A stretch of 8,819 nucleotides of DNA from Oscillospiraceae bacterium (lineage in GTDB: Bacteria > Bacillota > Clostridia > Oscillospirales > Acutalibacteraceae): contig CACWJV010000122.1 in the NCBI GenBank assembly GCA_902761265.1, positions 1 to 8,819 of the forward strand, given 5' to 3'. The position numbers and the translations under genes were made by a program. Below the pieces are notes generated by a model. It was given only the letters and a program-made list of their open reading frames with translations. It was not told the DNA's origin and did not search any database. The stretch's first letter is position 1, and every line of letters begins with the position of its first letter. Positions 1 through 7,032 of this stretch are shown one piece after another.

Positions 1-973
1 TGTGCGTCAGACCGCTGTAATCCTTTATTCCATATACATCTCGCTCACCATTCTTGAAGCTATGCTGCTGCTTGCCGGTGGGATGCCTTGGTTCGATTCG
101 ATTACGACTGCATTCGCTACGGCAGGTACAGGCGGGTTTTCTATCCGCAACGCGAGCATCGGTTTTTATCAAAGCTACTACATTCAAGGCGTAATCACCG
201 TGTTTATGATCGTGTTCGGTACGAATTTTTCGGTCTATTATCTCCTTCTTTCCAAACGCCCGAAGCAGGCGCTCAAAAGCGAAGAACTGCGTTGGTATCT
301 CGGCATCTATGCAGCTGCGGTTGCGCTCATCACCTGGAACATCTATCAGCCGTTCCACAGCGGTCATCTCTTCGATGCGTTCCACAACGCGGCGTTTTCC
401 GTTGCCACTGTTATGTCGACGACAGGATTTGCCATTTGTGACTTCAACCAATGGCCCCAGGTGTCGCGTTACCTGTTGTTCATTCTCATGTTCTGCGGCG
501 CTATGGCCGGATCCACAGGCGGCGGTATGAAGGTCTCGCGCCTGATCCTGCTGCTTAAAAGTTCATTGCGTGAGATTCTTTCCATCGTCCATCCGCGGGG
601 CGTGAATCTTGTGAAACTGGACAAAAAGAAGGTCGGCGATGACGTCGTGAGGGGTACGGTTTCTTATTTCATTTTGTTGATTTTGATCTATGTGTTCAGC
701 GTGCTGCTGATTACTTTTGATGAGTTTGACATTGATACGTCGCTCACGGCGGTCGCCGCCACAATGAACAATATTGGACCGGGTCTCGGTCTGGTCGGCC
801 CGACAGGGAACTACGCTATGTTCTCGCCGTTGTCGAAGATTGTACTGATATTTGACATGCTCGCCGGCAGACTTGAGTTATTTCCCATGTTGGTACTGCT
901 TTCCCCGCAGACGTGGAAGGGCGGTCTCAACGTTATTAAAAGGACGTTCTTATGGAACAGAAAAAGTATGTAA
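1..973 (+). CDS. trkH: Trk-type potassium uptake protein, membrane subunit (TrkH/KtrB family), 5' partial
   Basis: This is the C-terminal two thirds (323 visible residues) of the K+-conducting subunit of a Trk/Ktr system, which takes up K+ across the cytoplasmic membrane and is gated by a cytosolic TrkA/KtrA nucleotide-binding subunit. The family is usually about 440-490 residues, so roughly 120-160 are missing upstream; the GTG at base 2 is probably an internal valine. Numbering from that codon, three of the four pore-loop filters are visible: TAGTGGFS at about 40-47, STTGFA at 139-144 and NNIGPGLG at 256-263. The conserved GSTGGGMK (170-177) and the typical end MLAGRLELFPMLVLLSP (286-302) are also present. 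Hydrophobic helices alternate with these loops. No trkA gene is visible here; it may lie upstream. The end overlaps the next gene by 22 bases, so co-transcription and coupled translation are likely. Family assignment is very secure; TrkH versus KtrB is less so. Confidence 0.95.
   Translation, partial: VRQTAVILYSIYISLTILEAMLLLAGGMPWFDSITTAFATAGTGGFSIRNASIGFYQSYYIQGVITVFMIVFGTNFSVYYLLLSKRPKQALKSEELRWYLGIYAAAVALITWNIYQPFHSGHLFDAFHNAAFSVATVMSTTGFAICDFNQWPQVSRYLLFILMFCGAMAGSTGGGMKVSRLILLLKSSLREILSIVHPRGVNLVKLDKKKVGDDVVRGTVSYFILLILIYVFSVLLITFDEFDIDTSLTAVAATMNNIGPGLGLVGPTGNYAMFSPLSKIVLIFDMLAGRLELFPMLVLLSPQTWKGGLNVIKRTFLWNRKSM
938..944 (+). promoter_or_regulatory. Ribosome binding site for the GPH symporter, inside trkH
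   Basis: The sequence AAAAGGA lies 7 bases before the ATG at 952 and inside the trkH reading frame. It supports that ATG as the start of the overlapping downstream gene and implies that ribosomes finishing trkH pass over the initiation site. Confidence 0.6.
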
Positions 974-2373
974 GCCGCCGTGAGTCGGTGACCTATGCAG
1001 TAGCTGCGCTTGGCCAGGGACTGGTTTATAGCTGCATGTCGAGCTATATCACCGACTTTTATATGAATGTGCTCATGCTGACGCCCTGGTTTGTCATCAT
1101 GCTGATGCTGCTTGCGCGCGTGTGGGATGCGGTAAACGATCCGCTTATGGGTATGATTGTTGACCGTCACACGACCAAATGGGGACGTATGAAGCCGTAT
1201 CCGGTCTTTACGGCGATCCCGATCGCGCTTTTGACAATTTTGATGTTTATCCGTCCGATCGGCTTTGAAGCCGGCAGTCAGAGCAAACTTCTTTATGTCT
1301 ATGTCGCGGTTGTCTACGTTCTTTGGGGGATGGTCTACACCTCCTCCGACGTGCCGTTCTGGAGCATGCCGAACGTGATGACGCCCAACCCGGCGGAACG
1401 CGGCAATATCATCTCCTATGGACGTACCGTCGGCGGCATCGGCTCCGCGGTGACGGTTGCGCTGCCGATCATTGTCGGCTTCTTTATCTCCGATTCCGCT
1501 ACGAAATATGCCATCATGGCAATTTCGATGTCTGTGATCGGTATGCCGCTGTTTGTTCTTTCGTCCTTCGGCGTCAAAGAACGTATCGTACATCCGAACG
1601 CAACCAAGCGCGCACCGGGTGAACCGTCTACACTCTCGCGTATTTTCCACTGCAAGCCGCTCATGCTTGTTGTGCTGTCCGGTACTTTGTCCTTTGGCCG
1701 CTATATGCTGCAGTCTGCTGCGCCGCACGTTGCGCGTTATGCAGGATTTTATATCGGCCAAAAACCGACCACAGCCGAAGCGTTCAGCTCCAACATGAGC
1801 AAAATACAGATGATCATCCAGATCTGTGCCGCTGTCGGTATGTTCGGCGCCATGATCTTCTTGCCGAAGCTGTTTAAAAAGTTTGAATACCGTACGCTGA
1901 TGATCGTCTCTTGTCTCGGCGGCTTCGGCGCAAGTGTGATCACCCTCCTCGTCGGCTGGTTCACAAAGAACCTGCTGATCTGCATCCCGTTCATGATCAT
2001 TTCCGCGATCCCGCTTATGGAATGGCAAACCGGCCATCGCGATAATGCGCTCGGCTCTGCCTGTCAGTCGTTTGTCAATAAGCTCGGCAACGCGTTTGCG
2101 ACAGTCATGATTATCGCGATGTATTTGATCGTGCAGATTGACCCGAAAAACCTCAACGCTGCCGACCCGACCGCTGCGCTTGCCATTGCGAATTCCATGT
2201 CACTCGGCCAAAACTTCGGCATGTATGCGCTCGTGTCCATTGTGCCGGGTATCAGCCTGCTGCTTTGTGCTGTCCCGCTGTTCTTCTATGACATTGTCGG
2301 TGACAAGAAAAAGAAGATCACGGCCGAGCTTGCCGTGATGCGAAAAGAGCGCGGCATCGAAGTTTCCGACTGA
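952..2373 (+). CDS. GPH (MelB-type) cation symporter of the major facilitator superfamily, substrate unknown
   Basis: This 473-residue, very hydrophobic protein should have 12 membrane helices and act as a cation-coupled symporter in the cytoplasmic membrane. The family signature is clear: WDAVNDPLMG (58-67) followed by WGRMKPY (77-83). The aspartates D59 and D63 match the Na+-site residues D55 and D59 of Salmonella MelB. YTSSDVPFW (129-137) supplies the counterparts of D124 and W128, R158 matches R149, and K377 matches the MelB helix XI lysine. However, the sugar-contacting K18-D19 of MelB is Q22-G23 here, and the usual ADxxDYxEW motif before TGxR reads as ISAIPLMEW (349-357), without its aspartates. 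Alignment is from memory. The substrate may therefore not be a galactoside. The start ATG overlaps trkH by 22 bases and has AAAAGGA upstream; a lysoplasmalogenase gene follows after 58 bases. The family is secure; the substrate is not known. Confidence 0.9.
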   Translation: MEQKKYVSRRESVTYAVAALGQGLVYSCMSSYITDFYMNVLMLTPWFVIMLMLLARVWDAVNDPLMGMIVDRHTTKWGRMKPYPVFTAIPIALLTILMFIRPIGFEAGSQSKLLYVYVAVVYVLWGMVYTSSDVPFWSMPNVMTPNPAERGNIISYGRTVGGIGSAVTVALPIIVGFFISDSATKYAIMAISMSVIGMPLFVLSSFGVKERIVHPNATKRAPGEPSTLSRIFHCKPLMLVVLSGTLSFGRYMLQSAAPHVARYAGFYIGQKPTTAEAFSSNMSKIQMIIQICAAVGMFGAMIFLPKLFKKFEYRTLMIVSCLGGFGASVITLLVGWFTKNLLICIPFMIISAIPLMEWQTGHRDNALGSACQSFVNKLGNAFATVMIIAMYLIVQIDPKNLNAADPTAALAIANSMSLGQNFGMYALVSIVPGISLLLCAVPLFFYDIVGDKKKKITAELAVMRKERGIEVSD

Positions 2374-2415
2374 TCTGTAATACCGTTCAAAGAAACAACA
2401 TAGATTTTTTAGGAA

Positions 2416-2423
2416 AGAAGGAG
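2416..2423 (+). promoter_or_regulatory. Strong ribosome binding site of the lysoplasmalogenase gene
   Basis: AGAAGGAG lies 8 bases before the ATG at 2432. It fixes the start of the short membrane protein. The rest of the 58-base gap after the transporter shows no hairpin and no convincing promoter, so read-through from upstream is the likely mode of expression. Confidence 0.7.
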
Positions 2424-2431
2424 AAACTGTT

Positions 2432-3145
2432 ATGATCTATGGTTCACTGGCAATCGGTCTTGTATTCTTTATCTTATTTGTCATCAAATGCCACAAGCAA
2501 CGCAGCGTTGGCGGTGTGTTTTTGAAGAACATGGTCAGTATCTTCTTCATCATCACCGCAGTCATTGCACTTGTGCAAAATCCGTCGCAGTATCAATACG
2601 GCGTTATGGTCCTTGCGGGTCTCGTGTTCGGTATGCTTGGAGACATTTACCTTGATCAGAAATGGGTCTATCCCGCCGACGATCGAAAATACCTGTATGC
2701 CGGCTTTGTGTCTTTTGCAATCGGCCATCTGTTTTACATCCCGGCGATCATCATCACGTCCGGCGTTCCGCTGAAACTGTTGTGGATTCCGGCATTGTTT
2801 GCGTTGATCGTTGTGGTGTTTGTAATCGTAACGGAAAAACCGATGAAACAAAACTACGGCGAATTTCGTTTGACAGTTGCGCTCTACGGTATCGTGGTGG
2901 CCGGCATGGCCGGTACCAGCATGCTCGCTGCTGTTGTGACAAAACAACCTGCGTTCATCTGCTGCGCCGTCGGCGGTGTCATGTTCCTGATCTCCGATCT
3001 GGTGCTGTCTCCGATGTATTTCGGGCCGAAGGAAAAGAACAACCCGACCAACTTCTTTATCAACCATCTGACCTATTACATTGCACAGTATCTTTTGGCG
3101 TTTTCCATTTCGCTGCTGCCGGCTGCCGGCGCTGCGATCGGATAA
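2432..3145 (+). CDS. Lysoplasmalogenase-like membrane protein (YhhN/TMEM86 family)
   Basis: This 237-residue protein is almost entirely hydrophobic, with about eight predicted membrane segments, the usual size for YhhN-family proteins. Characterised members cleave the vinyl-ether bond of lysoplasmalogens, giving a fatty aldehyde and a glycerophospho head group. Family landmarks are visible in order: GLVFGMLGD (63-71), the GH pair at 98-99 in the following helix, FLISDLVLS (185-193) with D189, and a last helix with NHLTYYIAQYLLA (211-223). D71 and D189 are the conserved acidic residues expected near the active site. The gene is last in the plus-strand run behind trkH and the GPH symporter, and a terminator follows 8 bases after its stop. 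Many Clostridia make plasmalogens, so the substrate is plausible in this kind of host, but many YhhN proteins are untested. The family call is confident; activity is inferred. Confidence 0.85.
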   Translation: MIYGSLAIGLVFFILFVIKCHKQRSVGGVFLKNMVSIFFIITAVIALVQNPSQYQYGVMVLAGLVFGMLGDIYLDQKWVYPADDRKYLYAGFVSFAIGHLFYIPAIIITSGVPLKLLWIPALFALIVVVFVIVTEKPMKQNYGEFRLTVALYGIVVAGMAGTSMLAAVVTKQPAFICCAVGGVMFLISDLVLSPMYFGPKEKNNPTNFFINHLTYYIAQYLLAFSISLLPAAGAAIG

Positions 3146-3153
3146 AAGGACAT

Positions 3154-3187
3154 AAAAAAGCAGAGGCGTGCAGCCTCTGTTTTTTTT
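3154..3187. terminator. Bidirectional rho-independent terminator between convergent genes
   Basis: A perfect 7-bp stem, CAGAGGC (3161-3167) with GCCTCTG (3173-3179), closes a 5-base loop GTGCA. It is flanked by six A on the left and eight T on the right, so each strand gives a hairpin followed by a U run. It lies 8 bases after the lysoplasmalogenase stop and about 10 bases beyond the aldo/keto reductase stop, so one element can end both units. Confidence 0.92.
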
Positions 3188-3196
3188 ATCCGTGAA

Positions 3197-4309
3197 TCAG
3201 AGTTCAAACCGGTCTTTGACCTTTGTCATCAGTGCCGCAATCGGCAGATTCTGTGGACAGTGGTTTTCGCAGGCGTGGCACTTGATGCATGCATGCGGCT
3301 TGCCGTTTTGTGCGGCATAGGTCTCAAACGAAGAAACCGCTTTTTTCTTGCTGCTGCCGTATTCATTATAGGCGGCGAAATAATCCGGAATCGCAATTCC
3401 TTTCGGGCAGGCGTCCACACAGTAGCGGCAGCCGGTGCAGGGGATCGCTATGCCGGAGCGGATAATCTGCGCCACACGCTGCAGCATCTCTTTTTGCGCG
3501 TCTGTCAAAGGTTCCATCGTTTGGAACGCCGCAGTGTTTTCCAGGAGCTGCTGAAGGCTGCTCATGCCGGAAAGCACAAAATCCACACCGTCAAGCGACG
3601 CGCAAAACCGCAGCGCCCACACCGCCGGCGAGAGTGCGGGATCCTCTTTTTCAAGAATCGCTTTCGCTTCCGGCGGTACATGCGCGAGCGCACCGCCCTT
3701 GATCGGTTCCATCACCATTACGCGTTTACCGTGTTTCATAGCTGTTTCATAGCACTGGCGAGACTGGACCTTTTCGTCCTCCCAGTCGAGATAATTGATC
3801 TGCAACTGGACATATTCCACTTCCGGGTGTTTCGTAAGAATCTCGTCGAGTACCGCGGCGCTGTCATGGAAGGAGAAGCCGGTGTGGATAATCTTGCCTT
3901 CCTTCTGTTTTTGCGCCATCCATTCGAACGCACCGATCCGCTCGCAGGTGGCAAACGACTTTTGATTGAGTGCGTGCAGCCAGTAGTAGTCGAAGTATTC
4001 CACGCCGCAGCGGTCGAGTTCTTTTTGAAACATCGGTTCCAGCATGGCTTTGGTTTTTACCATGAACATCGGCATTTTGTCCGTAATCGTAAACGCTTCA
4101 CGCGGATACCGCTTTGCAACCGCGTCTCGAAATGCGGTTTCGCTGCTGCCGCCGTGATAGACAACCGACGTGTCAAAATGGCGGTAGCCTTCCTTTAAAA
4201 ACCAGTCGGCCATTTCATTGACGGCGCGCTGATCCACAAGGTTCGGCGTCAGCTTCGTGCGCACCGGCAGGCGCATCAGTCCAAAGGAAAGCTTGTGTTT
4301 GATCTCCAT
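3197..4309 (-). CDS. Aldo/keto reductase with C-terminal two-[4Fe-4S] ferredoxin domain
   Basis: The 370-residue protein has an N-terminal aldo/keto reductase barrel and a C-terminal ferredoxin-like tail. The catalytic tetrad appears as D46 and Y51 (in HFDTSVVYHGG), K78 (TDKMPMF) and H112 (YWLHALN). The tail has two cluster motifs: C291, C294, C297, C301P and C341, C344, C347, C351P. Such proteins are common in anaerobes; they presumably move electrons between a carbonyl or hydroxyl substrate, NAD(P)H and iron-sulfur clusters, but natural substrates are mostly unknown. It is cytosolic, with no signal peptide. The frame is open upstream to 4399, but I chose the ATG at 4309: AAAGGGG lies 8 bases before it, MEIKHKLSFGLMRLP aligns with the usual family start, and the longer form would run into comM. 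It follows comM by 25 bases and probably shares its transcript. No functional link between the two is evident. Confidence 0.93.
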   Translation of the reverse strand: MEIKHKLSFGLMRLPVRTKLTPNLVDQRAVNEMADWFLKEGYRHFDTSVVYHGGSSETAFRDAVAKRYPREAFTITDKMPMFMVKTKAMLEPMFQKELDRCGVEYFDYYWLHALNQKSFATCERIGAFEWMAQKQKEGKIIHTGFSFHDSAAVLDEILTKHPEVEYVQLQINYLDWEDEKVQSRQCYETAMKHGKRVMVMEPIKGGALAHVPPEAKAILEKEDPALSPAVWALRFCASLDGVDFVLSGMSSLQQLLENTAAFQTMEPLTDAQKEMLQRVAQIIRSGIAIPCTGCRYCVDACPKGIAIPDYFAAYNEYGSSKKKAVSSFETYAAQNGKPHACIKCHACENHCPQNLPIAALMTKVKDRFEL

Positions 4310-4317
4310 TTTCGTTA

Positions 4318-4324
4318 CCCCTTT
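4318..4324 (-). promoter_or_regulatory. Ribosome binding site that sets the aldo/keto reductase start
   Basis: Read on the minus strand this is AAAGGGG, 8 bases before the ATG at 4309-4307. It sits in the 25-base gap after the comM stop and argues against the 30-residue-longer reading, whose extra codons lie within the comM gene. Confidence 0.75.
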
Positions 4325-4334
4325 ATGCTCATTG

Positions 4335-5864
4335 TTATTTCCAAAATTTACGGTCGAGCGCACGGTACTGCACCGCTTCGGCAAGGTGACAGGTTGCAAT
4401 ATTTACACTGCCCTCCAGATCGGCGATCGTCCGTGCTACGCGCAGTATTTTATCATAGGCGCGTGCGGACAGCCCAAGTTGATCGAATGAACGTTCCAAC
4501 AGCCGTTTGCCGCTCTCGTCGATCCGGCAAAACGTGCGGGTTTGCGACGCTGTCATTTTGGCGTTGCAGGAGATACCGCTGTCCGCAAGGCGCTGCTGCT
4601 GAATCTTTCTCGCGGCGTTGACCCGCGCTTTGATGGAGGCCGACGTTTCGCCCGGTTTGTCGTCCGACAGCTTGTCAAACTCGACCTGCGGTACTTCAAT
4701 GTGAATATCGAGCCGGTCGAGCAACGGACCGCTGACCTTGGCTAAGTATTTCGCCGGTGCGTGCGGCGGACAGGTGCATTTTTTGGTCGGGTGGCCGTAA
4801 AAGCCACACGGACACGGATTCATCGCGCAAACGAGCATCACATCGCACGGATAGGTGATTGAACCGGAAACGCGGGCAATCGTGATGCATCCGTCTTCCA
4901 TCGGCTGTCGCAACGTTTCCATCGTCTGACGAGGAAACTCCGGCAGTTCATCGAGAAACAGTACACCGTGGTGCGCGAGTGACAGTTCGCCCGGTTTCGG
5001 AATCTGGCCGCCGCCGGACAGCCCCGCCGGCGAGATCGAATGATGCGGCGCACGGAATGGCCGCGAAAGAACAAGTGAATGGTGATTGGACAAAACGCCG
5101 GCGATCGAATAGATTTTGGTGGTGTCCAGCGACTCCTGCGGCGTCATATCGGGTAAAATTGTCGGTATACGCTTTGCAAGCATGCTTTTGCCGGAGCCCG
5201 GCGGCCCGATCATCAGCGTGTTGTGGCCGCCGGCAGCCGCAATCTCGAGCGCGCGTTTAACCTGAAACTGTCCTTTGACATCAGAAAAATCGAGCACTTC
5301 CGGATTTTGCGGTTCAAACGCCGGAAACTGTTTGCGGTCGGCTTTGCGGATCGGCTTTTCACCCTTTAAGTGACGGACGAGGTCTTTACATGTGAGCACC
5401 GGATAGATGTCGATCCCGGTAATGACGCAGCTTTCCGCGGCGTTGTCAAACGGCAGATAGATCGCCTTGAGTCCGCGTTCCTTTGCGTCGATCACCATCG
5501 GCAGAATCCCGTTGACTTTGCGTACCTTCCCCGAAAGCGACAGTTCTCCGACAAACGCGCAGTCTTTCGTTTCGGCGGAAAGCTGTCCGCTCGCTTTTAA
5601 AACGGAGATAAAAATCGGCAAATCGTACATCGGGCCTTCCTTGCGCTTGTCGGCAGGGGAAAGATTGATCGTGACCCGGGCGTTCGGAAACAAAAAGCCG
5701 CTGTTTTTCATTGCCGCACGCACGCGGTCGCGCGATTCGCTGACGGCGGCGTCGGGCAGACCGACGATGTCGATCCGCGGCATACCTGTTTCAAGCGCAG
5801 TTTCCACAGCAACAGGATAGGTCTGCATTCCGAACAGTCCGATGGATTGCACACATGAGAACAA
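4335..5864 (-). CDS. comM: ComM/YifB-family AAA+ ATPase (Mg chelatase-like)
   Basis: This 509-residue protein is full length for the family. Residues 1-165 form the Lon-protease-like ChlI-type N domain, including VETALETGMPRIDIVGLPD (20-38). The AAA+ module follows, with Walker A GPPGSGKS (220-227), Walker B VLFLDE (301-306), sensor asparagine in AMNPCPCG (347-354) and a likely arginine finger in LLDRLDI (381-387). The cysteines C351, C353, C363 and C365 may bind a metal. The C-terminal Mg-chelatase helical domain contains SARAYDKILRVARTIADLEG (20 residues, ending near 485). In Vibrio, ComM is a hexameric branch-migration helicase that helps integrate transforming DNA; in Bacillota (YifB) the role is less clear. 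It is not evidence of magnesium chelatase. Start is TTG: AAAGGG lies 8 bases upstream and MFSCVQSIGLFG matches the usual family beginning. A promoter lies at 5898-5926. Confidence 0.95.
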   Translation of the reverse strand: MFSCVQSIGLFGMQTYPVAVETALETGMPRIDIVGLPDAAVSESRDRVRAAMKNSGFLFPNARVTINLSPADKRKEGPMYDLPIFISVLKASGQLSAETKDCAFVGELSLSGKVRKVNGILPMVIDAKERGLKAIYLPFDNAAESCVITGIDIYPVLTCKDLVRHLKGEKPIRKADRKQFPAFEPQNPEVLDFSDVKGQFQVKRALEIAAAGGHNTLMIGPPGSGKSMLAKRIPTILPDMTPQESLDTTKIYSIAGVLSNHHSLVLSRPFRAPHHSISPAGLSGGGQIPKPGELSLAHHGVLFLDELPEFPRQTMETLRQPMEDGCITIARVSGSITYPCDVMLVCAMNPCPCGFYGHPTKKCTCPPHAPAKYLAKVSGPLLDRLDIHIEVPQVEFDKLSDDKPGETSASIKARVNAARKIQQQRLADSGISCNAKMTASQTRTFCRIDESGKRLLERSFDQLGLSARAYDKILRVARTIADLEGSVNIATCHLAEAVQYRALDRKFWK

Positions 5865-5872
5865 GAAAATCG

Positions 5873-5879
5873 CCCTTTC
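5873..5879 (-). promoter_or_regulatory. Ribosome binding site for the TTG start of comM
   Basis: On the minus strand this reads GAAAGGG, 8 bases before the TTG at 5864-5862. The nearest in-frame alternative, a GTG 12 bases downstream, would be about 20 bases from it, which is too far. The site therefore decides for TTG. Confidence 0.7.
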
Positions 5880-5897
5880 GTCTGGTTCTTATGTCTT

Positions 5898-5926
5898 ATT
5901 ATACACACTTTCTCTAAAAAAGTAAA
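5898..5926 (-). promoter_or_regulatory. Sigma-A-type promoter for comM and the aldo/keto reductase
   Basis: Reading the minus strand, a -35 box TTTACT (5926-5921, 4 of 6 consensus bases) is separated by 17 bases from a perfect -10 box TATAAT (5903-5898). Transcription would begin near 5891, leaving a leader of about 25 bases before the comM start. Confidence 0.75.
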
Positions 5927-5938
5927 ACATTTTGTGCA

Positions 5939-5970
5939 AGTTTAATTTTTTCAAAAAAATATGAAAAAAA
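5939..5970. promoter_or_regulatory. A/T-tract segment between the divergent promoters, possible UP element
   Basis: Runs of five or more T, then seven A and seven A, interrupted by single bases, lie directly upstream of the hprK -35 box. Such tracts resemble UP elements that contact the RNA polymerase alpha subunit, and they bend DNA. The function is inferred from position and composition only; the segment is open in no convincing gene. Confidence 0.35.
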
Positions 5971-5973
5971 CTG

Positions 5974-6002
5974 TTGGCAGAATCCATTTTTTATATTATA
6001 AT
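5974..6002 (+). promoter_or_regulatory. Near-consensus sigma-A-type promoter for hprK
   Basis: The -35 box TTGGCA (5974-5979, 5 of 6) and the -10 box TATAAT (5997-6002, 6 of 6) are 17 bases apart, the optimum spacing. Transcription would begin near 6009, about 26 bases before the hprK ATG. The strength suggests steady expression of the hprK unit. Confidence 0.85.
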
Positions 6003-6023
6003 ATATTAGTCTAACTATCTGAT

Positions 6024-6030
6024 GGGGTGA
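6024..6030 (+). promoter_or_regulatory. Ribosome binding site of hprK
   Basis: GGGGTGA pairs with the 3' end of 16S rRNA and lies 4 bases before the ATG at 6035. It selects this ATG over the other ATG triplets at 6022 and 6029. Confidence 0.65.
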
Positions 6031-6034
6031 TGCC

Positions 6035-7003
6035 ATGGGTTCCAAATATTCCGTTTCATTAGCAAAGCTTTTGCAGGACAATCCGATGGAGGAAATCTTT
6101 CTGCCGCGCGACGCGCAGGAGATTTTGATCACGTCGCCAGACGTGAACCGTCCGGGACTGTTTTTTGCAGGTTATGAGAATTATTTCGACAACGAGCGGA
6201 TCAATTTCATCGGCATCACGGAAGTCGAGTATCTAAACACGCTCTCCGAGGAAGTCCGCGCCGAGCGCGTGCTTTCGTTCATGTCCAGCCGCCCGGCAGC
6301 CATCGTCGTCACTCGCGGCATTGCATGCCCGCAGGATATTTTATCTATGGCGCATACCTATGAAGTCCCTGTGCTCGGCACCAACGATTCTACGTCGCGT
6401 ATTATGGCAACGCTGATCGCATACCTCAACGTCAAGCTCGCCGAACGCATCACACGGCACGGTGTGTTCGTAGAGGTCTATGGCGAAGGTGTGCTGATTC
6501 TCGGTGACTCCGGCGTCGGCAAAAGCGAAACAGCGGTCGAACTCATCAAGCGCGGCCATCGTCTAATTGCAGACGACGCGGTGGAGATCAAAAAGACCGG
6601 CGCCAAAACGCTGGTCGGTTCCGCGCCGGACAATATCCGCCACTTCGTCGAACTGCGCGGTATCGGTATTGTCAACGCACGCCGGATCTTCGGTATGGGC
6701 GCCGTCAAGCTGTCGGAAAAGATCGATATGGTGGTCGAGCTTGAACCGTGGGATGCCGATAAAGTCTACGATCGCATGGGCATCGAAAACGAATCGATCG
6801 ATATCCTAGGCGTCAGCGTGCCGTATACGGTTGTGCCGATCAAGCCCGGCCGAAACCTGGCGATCATTCTGGAGGTTGCTGCAATGAACAACCGCCAAAA
6901 GAAGATGGGCTACAACGCAGCGCGTGAACTGATGCACAATCTCGGAATCGTGGAAGACGTGATTCCGCAGGAAGACGAACTGGAGCTTTGGAGTAACTTT
7001 TAA
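6035..7003 (+). CDS. hprK: HPr kinase/phosphorylase
   Basis: This cytosolic enzyme uses ATP or pyrophosphate to phosphorylate Ser46 of HPr, and also removes that phosphate; in Bacillota it thereby links glycolytic state to catabolite repression through CcpA. The 322 residues match the usual 300-330. The N-terminal domain (about 1-130) is followed by the kinase core: RHGVFVEVYG (141-150, with H142), Walker A GDSGVGKS (157-164), LIADDAVE (177-184, with D180 and D181), the family signature ELRGIGIVNARRIFG (206-220), and VPIKPGRN (267-274) near the end. All landmark residues are in place, so it should be active. It stands first in a plus-strand run with a ROK glucokinase 29 bases behind and murB after that. 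It has its own strong promoter. Its HPr partner (ptsH) and CcpA are not in this window. Confidence 0.97.
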   Translation: MGSKYSVSLAKLLQDNPMEEIFLPRDAQEILITSPDVNRPGLFFAGYENYFDNERINFIGITEVEYLNTLSEEVRAERVLSFMSSRPAAIVVTRGIACPQDILSMAHTYEVPVLGTNDSTSRIMATLIAYLNVKLAERITRHGVFVEVYGEGVLILGDSGVGKSETAVELIKRGHRLIADDAVEIKKTGAKTLVGSAPDNIRHFVELRGIGIVNARRIFGMGAVKLSEKIDMVVELEPWDADKVYDRMGIENESIDILGVSVPYTVVPIKPGRNLAIILEVAAMNNRQKKMGYNAARELMHNLGIVEDVIPQEDELELWSNF

Positions 7004-7018
7004 AAAAGAAGGAACAGA

Positions 7019-7023
7019 AAGGA
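7019..7023 (+). promoter_or_regulatory. Ribosome binding site of the ROK glucokinase gene
   Basis: AAGGA lies 9 bases before the ATG at 7033, within the 29-base gap after the hprK stop. No promoter or terminator is seen in that gap. Confidence 0.6.
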
Positions 7024-7032
7024 AGCGTTTGT

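Noticed and set aside
811..2037. A 408-codon open frame on the minus strand opposite the symporter
   Set aside because: It is rich in His, Arg, Asp and Lys with no recognisable domain and lies wholly opposite strong coding sequence; this is the expected mirror of codon bias in a hydrophobic protein gene.
3260..4198. A 312-codon open frame on the plus strand opposite the aldo/keto reductase
   Set aside because: No family features; it is antisense to a gene with an intact catalytic tetrad and two cluster motifs, and has no credible ribosome binding site.
4310..4399. A 30-residue N-terminal extension of the aldo/keto reductase
   Set aside because: It runs into the end of comM, has no homologous family counterpart, and the ribosome binding site points to the ATG at 4309.
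4335..5864. Magnesium chelatase subunit ChlI for chlorophyll synthesis
   Set aside because: The N-terminal Lon-like domain fused to the AAA+ module is the ComM/YifB architecture, and no ChlD, ChlH or other tetrapyrrole genes are nearby.
5920..5936. A CcpA (cre-like) operator: AAAACATTTT near the comM -35 box
   Set aside because: It matches the AARC part of cre, but the central CG and the flanking TG and CA are missing; it is better explained as A/T-rich promoter sequence.
5914..6132. A 72-codon minus-strand frame crossing the hprK promoter and start
   Set aside because: It overlaps both promoters and the hprK coding start, and its product looks like translated A/T-rich non-coding sequence.
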